Source of the DNA: VBDM01 sp035637655
Lineage (GTDB): Bacteria > Pseudomonadota > Gammaproteobacteria > Burkholderiales > SG8-39
Length of the DNA stretch: 10,283 bases
Reading direction: 5' to 3'
Assembly (NCBI GenBank): GCA_035637655.1
Contig: DASPWT010000052.1
Location: forward strand, 1-10,283
Shown here: in pieces, positions 6,531 through 10,283 of the stretch
How positions within the stretch are numbered: position 1 is the first letter of the stretch
Layout of the letters: each line of letters starts with the position of its first letter
Translations under genes and position numbers: made by a program
The notes under the pieces: model-generated
What the model was told of the DNA's origin: nothing
What the model saw: the letters and a program-made list of their open reading frames with translations, nothing else
Databases searched by the model: none

Positions 6531-7799
6531 TCATGTCGGGCGCGCCCGGCCCAGCGTAAACGCGAACAATGCCGTGGTCACCGCGAGCAGCAGCAGGGCG
6601 GAAAGGGCGAGCGACCAGTGGATGCCGATGAGCCCGCCCACGACGCCGATGGTGATGCCAGAGAAGGCGCGCATGCCCAGAGCGCACAGGATATAGAGCC
6701 CGATCACGCGGCCGCGGATCGGCGCAGGCGCGTGCAGCTGCACCAGCGTTTGCGCCATGGCGTTGAACGAAAGCTCGAGGAAGCCCACGGCGAACAGAAC
6801 CGCGAGCGCGAGCGCGTAGGACTTCGAGGCGGCGAAGCCGCCGATGGCGCAGCACCACAGCATCGCGAGGAGCAGCGCCGTTCGCGGCTTGGCCTGCAGA
6901 AGGCCGCGGCTCTCGAGCAGGAATCCCGCGAACAGAGCTCCCGCCGCGTCGGCTGCGAGCAGCATGCTGTAGGAAAGGTCGGGATCGCCGTGGCCGAGGT
7001 CGTGCGCGAATTCCGGCATCTGCGGCTGGTAGCCGTTGCCGACGAAGAACGAGGTGAGGCCCGCGAGCAGGATCATCGAGACGATGGTGCGGCTGCCGGA
7101 AATGTCGCGGATCGTCGAAACGACATCGCTCAAGCCCTTCACGGCGCGCACCGGCGCAGGTGCGCCTTTCCTGAAGCGCGGCCCGTAGGGCGCTTTCCAC
7201 AGCCACCACGCGAGCGGTAGATAGATGAGCGCGTTCAGCAGCAATCCGTAGGCCGGCCCGAAGACGAGAAGGAAAGCCCCGCCCACCGCAGGGCCGAAGA
7301 GCAGCCCGAGATACCGGCCGGTGGCGGAGAGCCGCACCGCGCTCTGGAGATTCGGCGTGCCGACGATGTCGTGGATCAAAACCTGCGCGGAAGGGTGCCA
7401 GAACACGCCGGCGAATCCGTGTATGACGAGAAGCGCCGCGGCGTGCCACATCTCCAGCCTGCCGGTGAGGAACAGCACGCCCCAGCCGAGCGAGGCCGCC
7501 ATGAAGAGGAGCATGCCGATCTGGATGATGCGCCGCGGATCGAAGCGGTCGGCGAGCGCGCCCGAGAGCACCGAGAAGAAAAGAAACGGCAGCCAGTGCG
7601 AGAGCATCGCGAAGCCGCCCAGCGCCGGCGAATGGAATTTCTGGAAAATGATCCAGTAGCTGATCACGTGCTCGATCGAATCGGCCATCATCGCCAGCGC
7701 CGAGCCGGCGAAATAGGCGCGGTAGCCGGGATGCCGGAGCGCGGCGAAGGATTGCGGCGGGGCGGAGGGTGGCGCTCCGCGGCGATGCGGGTCGGTCAA
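6531..7799 (-). CDS. MFS-family transporter (MFS_3, EntS-like exporter)
   Basis: The 422-residue protein has about twelve hydrophobic segments and the MFS_3 N-terminal pattern FAALRHPGYRAYFAG at 18-32. The loop between the second and third helices has the MFS motif A form GALADRFDPRR at 80-90. Later landmarks are a WHPSAQVLIHDIVG-type segment after the fourth helix and GRVIGLYILCALG near 364-376, both typical of the EntS/MFS_3 proton-driven exporters of the inner membrane. The first possible start after an in-frame stop is TTG at 7799, 15 bp after the DoxX stop. No ATG occurs until residue 37, inside the first helix, so a non-ATG start is needed. The DoxX and GST neighbours suggest export of a toxic or reactive compound, but the substrate is not identifiable. 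Confidence 0.88.
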   Translation of the reverse strand: MTDPHRRGAPPSAPPQSFAALRHPGYRAYFAGSALAMMADSIEHVISYWIIFQKFHSPALGGFAMLSHWLPFLFFSVLSGALADRFDPRRIIQIGMLLFMAASLGWGVLFLTGRLEMWHAAALLVIHGFAGVFWHPSAQVLIHDIVGTPNLQSAVRLSATGRYLGLLFGPAVGGAFLLVFGPAYGLLLNALIYLPLAWWLWKAPYGPRFRKGAPAPVRAVKGLSDVVSTIRDISGSRTIVSMILLAGLTSFFVGNGYQPQMPEFAHDLGHGDPDLSYSMLLAADAAGALFAGFLLESRGLLQAKPRTALLLAMLWCCAIGGFAASKSYALALAVLFAVGFLELSFNAMAQTLVQLHAPAPIRGRVIGLYILCALGMRAFSGITIGVVGGLIGIHWSLALSALLLLAVTTALFAFTLGRARPT

Positions 7800-7814
7800 C
7801 TCAGACTTTCAAGG

Positions 7815-8270
7815 CTACAGCTCGATGCCGATTCTCCGGTCGAGCGAGTAGGGCCCGCCGCCGCGCCAGCATATGGCGAGCGCGACCAGCCCCCACAACA
7901 AGGTGTACTCGTAGCCGCGGTTGAGCCAGGAGAATCCGTTGGTCCAATAATGGACGAAGGTGATCACCGCCATCTCGATCGCGACCGCAGCCGCGAAGAA
8001 GCGCGTGAACAATCCGGCGGCGATGGCGACTCCGCCGAAGAACTCGACGAAGATGAGGAGATAGACGAGAGCGACGGGGTGCTCGTACCCCAGCTTCGCG
8101 AACGTCGGCGCCATCGCCTCCGCGCCGCGGGAGATCTTGCCCCAGCCGTGCACGGCGAGAATCAAGCCGCAAGCGCAGCGGATGAGCAGCCACGACAGCG
8201 GCTCGAGGAGCACGTAGAGAGGCCTGAGGGCCGGGAACAGCAGTCTGGGCGGGTAGTGAGCCTCGTTCAT
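7815..8270 (-). CDS. DoxX-family membrane protein
   Basis: The 151-residue product has four hydrophobic segments, approximately at residues 27-42, 66-86, 92-108 and 122-135. It carries the DoxX hallmark H-G-W-G-K at 41-45 at the end of the first helix. GLFTRFFAA near 86-94 and FVHYWTNGF near 105-113 are also typical of the family. DoxX-like proteins are small inner-membrane proteins; some act with thiol and oxidative-stress systems or quinone-linked oxidoreductases, but most have no assigned reaction. ATG 8270 is preceded by AGGAG at a suitable distance, confirming the start. It is the first gene of the apparent DoxX-MFS-GST unit and is divergent from arfB across about 130 bp. Confidence 0.88.
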   Translation of the reverse strand: MNEAHYPPRLLFPALRPLYVLLEPLSWLLIRCACGLILAVHGWGKISRGAEAMAPTFAKLGYEHPVALVYLLIFVEFFGGVAIAAGLFTRFFAAAVAIEMAVITFVHYWTNGFSWLNRGYEYTLLWGLVALAICWRGGGPYSLDRRIGIEL

Positions 8271-8399
8271 GACTTCTCCTGTTTTGGGGAGCCTCGGGCA
8301 GGCCGGTTCAGGTTAACGGACGCGGACGCGGCGCGCAAGCCGCCAATCCGGCCCGAGATTGCCCCCGCTCGGCTGCCGCTGGAAGGCAGAATAGAGGCT
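8271..8399. other. Divergent intergenic region between the DoxX unit and arfB
   Basis: About 129 bp hold the start signals of two divergent genes: AGGAG for the DoxX gene on the minus strand and GGAAGG/GAGG for arfB on the plus strand. I could not identify a convincing paired -35/-10 in either direction, although promoters are expected here. No palindrome strong enough to name was seen. Confidence 0.4.
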
Positions 8400-8822
8400 A
8401 TGGCCAGCTCTTCCACCGCGATCGCGATCCCCGAGTCCGAGATCGAGCTCAGCGCGATCCGCGCGCAAGGGGCGGGCGGCCAGAACGTCAACAAGGTGTC
8501 TTCGGCGGTGCACCTGCGCTTCGACATCCGCGCCTCCTCGCTCCCCGAGCCCATCAAGTCGCGGCTTCTGGGCTCTCGCGATCAGCGCATCACGCGCGAG
8601 GGCGTGCTCGTCATCAAATCGCAGCAGCACCGCAGCCTGGAGCGCAACCGCGAAGAGGCGCTCGCCCGGCTGCACCAGCTGGTGGCGCGCGCGGCGGTCG
8701 TTCCGCGGCAGCGCAGGCCGACCCGGCCGACCCGAAGCTCACAGAAAAAGCGCCTCGAAGGGAAGACCCGGCGCGGCGAAGTCAAGAAGCTGCGGGGCCG
8801 GGTCCGTTCCGCCGCGGATTGA
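8400..8822 (+). CDS. arfB: Alternative ribosome-rescue factor ArfB (YaeJ), GGQ peptidyl-tRNA hydrolase
   Basis: The 140-residue protein has the same length as E. coli ArfB. It has the catalytic GGQ motif in RAQGAGGQNVNKVSSAVHLR at 21-40, the class I release-factor-like hydrolase fold, and SRDQRITREGVLVIKSQQHRS at 59-79. The basic tail from about 103 (PRQRRPTRPTRSSQKKRLEGK and a second Arg/Lys run to 136) is the part that, in known ArfB, inserts into the empty mRNA channel of stalled ribosomes. ArfB then hydrolyses the peptidyl-tRNA and frees the ribosome without a stop codon. The start at 8400 is chosen because the family begins here; the frame is open far upstream but has no ArfB homology there. 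The gene converges on the toxin-antitoxin pair with 46 bp between stops. PrfH is an alternative but is longer. Confidence 0.95.
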   Translation: MASSSTAIAIPESEIELSAIRAQGAGGQNVNKVSSAVHLRFDIRASSLPEPIKSRLLGSRDQRITREGVLVIKSQQHRSLERNREEALARLHQLVARAAVVPRQRRPTRPTRSSQKKRLEGKTRRGEVKKLRGRVRSAAD

Positions 8823-8868
8823 CTGTCTCGGGGCTGCCGCGCCGTGGAGTTTTCGTATTTCGCCGGAC

Positions 8869-9162
8869 TTAACCGAAGTATCCCGCTTCGCGTTGATGGC
8901 GGACGGCGAGCACGAGAACGCGATCACGTTCGCCGTCGTAGCGGTAAAGTGCGATATATCCCGATCTGCCCCGAGAGATGACGAGTTCGCGCAGATCCGC
9001 CTCCGCCCGACGGCCGATCAAGGGGTGCTCCTCCAGGACCGCGACGGCGTCGGCTATCAGATCGACCGTATGCGCCGCGGCGCGGAGATCGGTTTCGGCA
9101 AGAAAGTCGCTAAGCCTTTCCAGATCGGTGAGCGCCCGCGGCGCGTAGCTCACGGACGCCAT
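8869..9162 (-). CDS. parE: Type II toxin, RelE/ParE family
   Basis: The 97-residue protein has the ParE-like layout. It begins with YAPRALTDLERLSDFL at 6-21 (strand and amphipathic helix), then HPLIGRRAEADLRELVI at 46-62 and SGYIALYRYDGERDRVLVLAVRHQREAGY at 67-95. The ending, in which a strand runs into (V/I)RHQREAGY, is diagnostic of ParE/RelE-type toxins found beside CopG/ParD antitoxins. ParE toxins poison DNA gyrase, whereas RelE toxins cleave mRNA on the ribosome; the C-terminal form favours the ParE branch but does not decide the target. The ATG at 9162 follows the antitoxin stop by 9 bp, so expression is probably translationally coupled to the antitoxin. No clear Shine-Dalgarno precedes it, which would keep toxin output below antitoxin output. 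Confidence 0.85.
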   Translation of the reverse strand: MASVSYAPRALTDLERLSDFLAETDLRAAAHTVDLIADAVAVLEEHPLIGRRAEADLRELVISRGRSGYIALYRYDGERDRVLVLAVRHQREAGYFG

Positions 9163-9171
9163 CGCGGGGCG

Positions 9172-9453
9172 CTACCATCGCACCGGTTTCGGCCGATCGA
9201 CTTTCTTCCCCGCGGCGCGGGCGCGGATGTAGCGGTGTACGTCTTCGGCCCGGTAAGCCCTGCCGCTGCGTTCGACTTCCTTCTCCGCGGCAAGCGCGTC
9301 ACCCACAAAGGCCCTGCGCTTCTCCGCGAGCGCGGTATGCGCTTCCAGCGCCTCGATCATCCACGCGTGCGGCGTCTTGCCCGCGGATTTCGCGAGCGGC
9401 GCGATGCGCTGCTTCAGTCGCTCGGAGAGCTTGAGCGTGGTGGACGCGGCCAT
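9172..9453 (-). CDS. Type II antitoxin, ribbon-helix-helix (CopG/ParD-like)
   Basis: The 93-residue protein starts MAASTTLKLSERLKQRIAPL. A short beta strand (TTLKLS, 5-10) is followed by a helix (11-22), a turn (AGKTPH) and a second helix (AWMIEALEAH, 30-39). This is the ribbon-helix-helix fold of CopG/ParD antitoxins, which dimerise to bind operator DNA. The charged C-terminal half, from about 43, would wrap and neutralise the toxin. I chose ATG 9453 because GAGAG lies a few bases upstream and the fold begins there; a GTG at 9474 would add seven residues. The gene precedes the ParE-like toxin in the same operon. The antitoxin is expected to repress its own promoter, where a tandem repeat is visible. 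Confidence 0.85.
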   Translation of the reverse strand: MAASTTLKLSERLKQRIAPLAKSAGKTPHAWMIEALEAHTALAEKRRAFVGDALAAEKEVERSGRAYRAEDVHRYIRARAAGKKVDRPKPVRW

Positions 9454-9467
9454 GAAAATTCTCTCGA

Positions 9468-9505
9468 GTAACACGAAGGTAACACCTGCGCGCGAGGCGA
9501 GTCAA
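9468..9505 (-). promoter_or_regulatory. Antitoxin promoter with tandem operator-like repeats
   Basis: On the minus strand TTGACT (9505-9500), a near-consensus -35, is followed after 18 bases by TACCTT (9481-9476), a weak -10. The heptamer GTGTTAC occurs twice, at 9485-9479 and 9474-9468, exactly 11 bp apart, so both copies face the same side of the helix. One overlaps the -10. Tandem short repeats at helical spacing are how ribbon-helix-helix dimers often bind, so autorepression by the antitoxin is a reasonable inference. Confidence 0.5.
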
Positions 9506-9742
9506 GCGCGGCCGCGATGCGCGGCGGAGCGTGACTTGGGAGAGGCGGATCATGGGATTTCAATTCGCAAGGCGCGCATTGTACGCGGAACGGCGCGCTC
9601 GACCGCTCGGACGATCCTAACTCAAACCCCGGCGACGGACGGGAGACAAACCAGGTTTCACTGAGTGCCGCGGCAGGTTTTCGCGCCGGCGGTTATCCTG
9701 TGAATGCAATATCATCCCGCTTCGACCCGAAGGAAGACCCCC
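9506..9742. other. Intergenic region before the DsbA-like gene
   Basis: About 240 bp without a credible gene separate the antitoxin promoter from the divergent DsbA-like gene. A perfect 10-bp palindrome TGCCGCGGCA lies at 9666-9675. A more AT-rich patch with TTATCCTGTGAATGCAATAT at 9692-9711 is the likeliest place for the DsbA-like gene's promoter, but no clear -35/-10 pair could be assigned. Confidence 0.4.
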
Positions 9743-10283
9743 ATGCAGCGATCCCAGCCGTTTACGCTCGCCGTCCCGGTCAATCACACCGATCACGTCC
9801 TCGGACCGATCTCGGCGAAGGTGACCGTCGTCGAATACGGGGATTTCGAGTGCCCGTCGTGCGGCCAGGCTTATCCCGCCGTGAAAATGCTGCTCAAGCA
9901 CTTCGGGGACCGCATGCGCTTCGTGTTCCGGCAGTTCCCGCTGGTGGAAGTGCATCCTCACGCCGAGCTCGCGGCGGAGGCCGCCGAGGCGGCGGGCGCG
10001 CAGCACAAGTTCTGGCCGATGCACGACCTGCTGTTCGGGCACCAGCTGCACCTGAAGGCCAACAGCCTGAGGCAGTACGCGCTGCAGGCCGAGCTGGACC
10101 TGGATCGGTACGACTACGAGATGAAGGAGCACCTCTACCTGCAGCGGGTGCACGAGCACATCGACGGCGGCGCGAAGAGCGGCGTGCGGTCCACGCCCGG
10201 GTTTTTCGTCAACGGCGCGGTGGAGGACGTGTCCTTCGGATTGGAACGCCTGCACAAGGCGGTCGAAGCCGCGCTCGGGAAGT
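9743..10283 (+). CDS. DsbA-family thioredoxin-fold protein (3' edge of window)
   Basis: The ATG at 9743 has AAGGAA seven bases upstream and the frame is open to the window edge (180 codons plus one base). The thioredoxin-fold landmarks are VTVVEYGDFECPSCGQAYP with the redox pair Cys37-Pro-Ser-Cys40, FRQFPLVEVHPHA at 62-74, a helical insertion around 75-140, and GVRSTPGFFVNG at 148-158, where Pro152 is the conserved cis-proline next to the active site. There is no signal peptide, so the protein is probably cytoplasmic, like the DsbA-like (Thioredoxin_4) proteins and the thioredoxin domain found fused to some NhaA antiporters. It probably catalyses thiol-disulfide exchange. The C-terminal helix FGLERLHKAVEAAL suggests the gene ends at or just beyond the edge. 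The partner and substrate are unknown. Confidence 0.87.
   Translation, partial: MQRSQPFTLAVPVNHTDHVLGPISAKVTVVEYGDFECPSCGQAYPAVKMLLKHFGDRMRFVFRQFPLVEVHPHAELAAEAAEAAGAQHKFWPMHDLLFGHQLHLKANSLRQYALQAELDLDRYDYEMKEHLYLQRVHEHIDGGAKSGVRSTPGFFVNGAVEDVSFGLERLHKAVEAALGK

Noticed and set aside
5959..7449. 496-codon minus-strand frame overlapping the MFS and GST genes
   Set aside because: It is in a different frame from both recognised proteins and its composition is typical of an out-of-frame GC-rich translation.
7371..8399. Long plus-strand frame leading into arfB
   Set aside because: It is antisense to the MFS and DoxX genes, has a low-complexity Arg/Glu/His composition and no family features. ArfB homology starts at 8400.
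9617..10255. 212-codon minus-strand frame opposite the DsbA-like gene
   Set aside because: The plus strand carries CPSC and cis-Pro motifs with a good Shine-Dalgarno; the minus-strand product is low-complexity Val/Gln/His-rich shadow sequence.

Overview
The window is high-GC DNA that looks like a chromosomal segment of a betaproteobacterium, probably Burkholderiales or a related group. The reasons are a Bug/TctC-type solute-binding protein, a Liv-type branched-chain-amino-acid-like binding protein, an ArnT-like GT39 enzyme and a strong GC bias at third codon positions. No rRNA, tRNA, CRISPR array, phage gene or insertion sequence is visible.

Left edge (1-1176). The 3' end of a periplasmic type-1 ABC solute-binding protein is followed by about 195 bp without a gene. 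Next come two gene remnants placed head to head: the last ~45 codons of what looks like an MBL-fold metallo-hydrolase (minus strand) and the last ~205 codons of a LysR-type regulator (plus strand). Both lack their 5' parts and meet near 560-575. This is what one deletion through a divergent regulator/target pair would leave.

Catabolic operon (1263-3920, minus strand). The transcription order is a Bug-type solute-binding protein, a secreted small cupin protein, and a gamma-resorcylate-decarboxylase-like amidohydrolase. Gaps are short (73 and 32 bp). The layout suggests capture, periplasmic handling and cytoplasmic decarboxylation or hydrolysis of an aromatic carboxylate-like compound. No membrane transporter subunits are present here.

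Middle (3921-5705). A repeat-rich divergent intergenic region leads into an ArnT-like membrane glycosyltransferase on the plus strand.

Detoxification-like cluster (5712-8270, minus strand). The transcription order is a DoxX-family membrane protein, an MFS_3 exporter with a TTG start, and a glutathione S-transferase. A bulged hairpin lies between the exporter and the transferase.

Right edge (8400-10283). ArfB (GGQ ribosome-rescue hydrolase, plus strand) converges on a CopG/ParD-ParE type II toxin-antitoxin pair (minus strand). The antitoxin promoter carries a tandem GTGTTAC repeat suited to autoregulation. The window ends inside a DsbA-like thioredoxin-fold protein (CPSC motif, plus strand).

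Most of the window is ordinary accessory-style gene content. The points most worth a second look are the double-truncation scar at the left, the cupin-containing operon and the repeat-bearing control regions.
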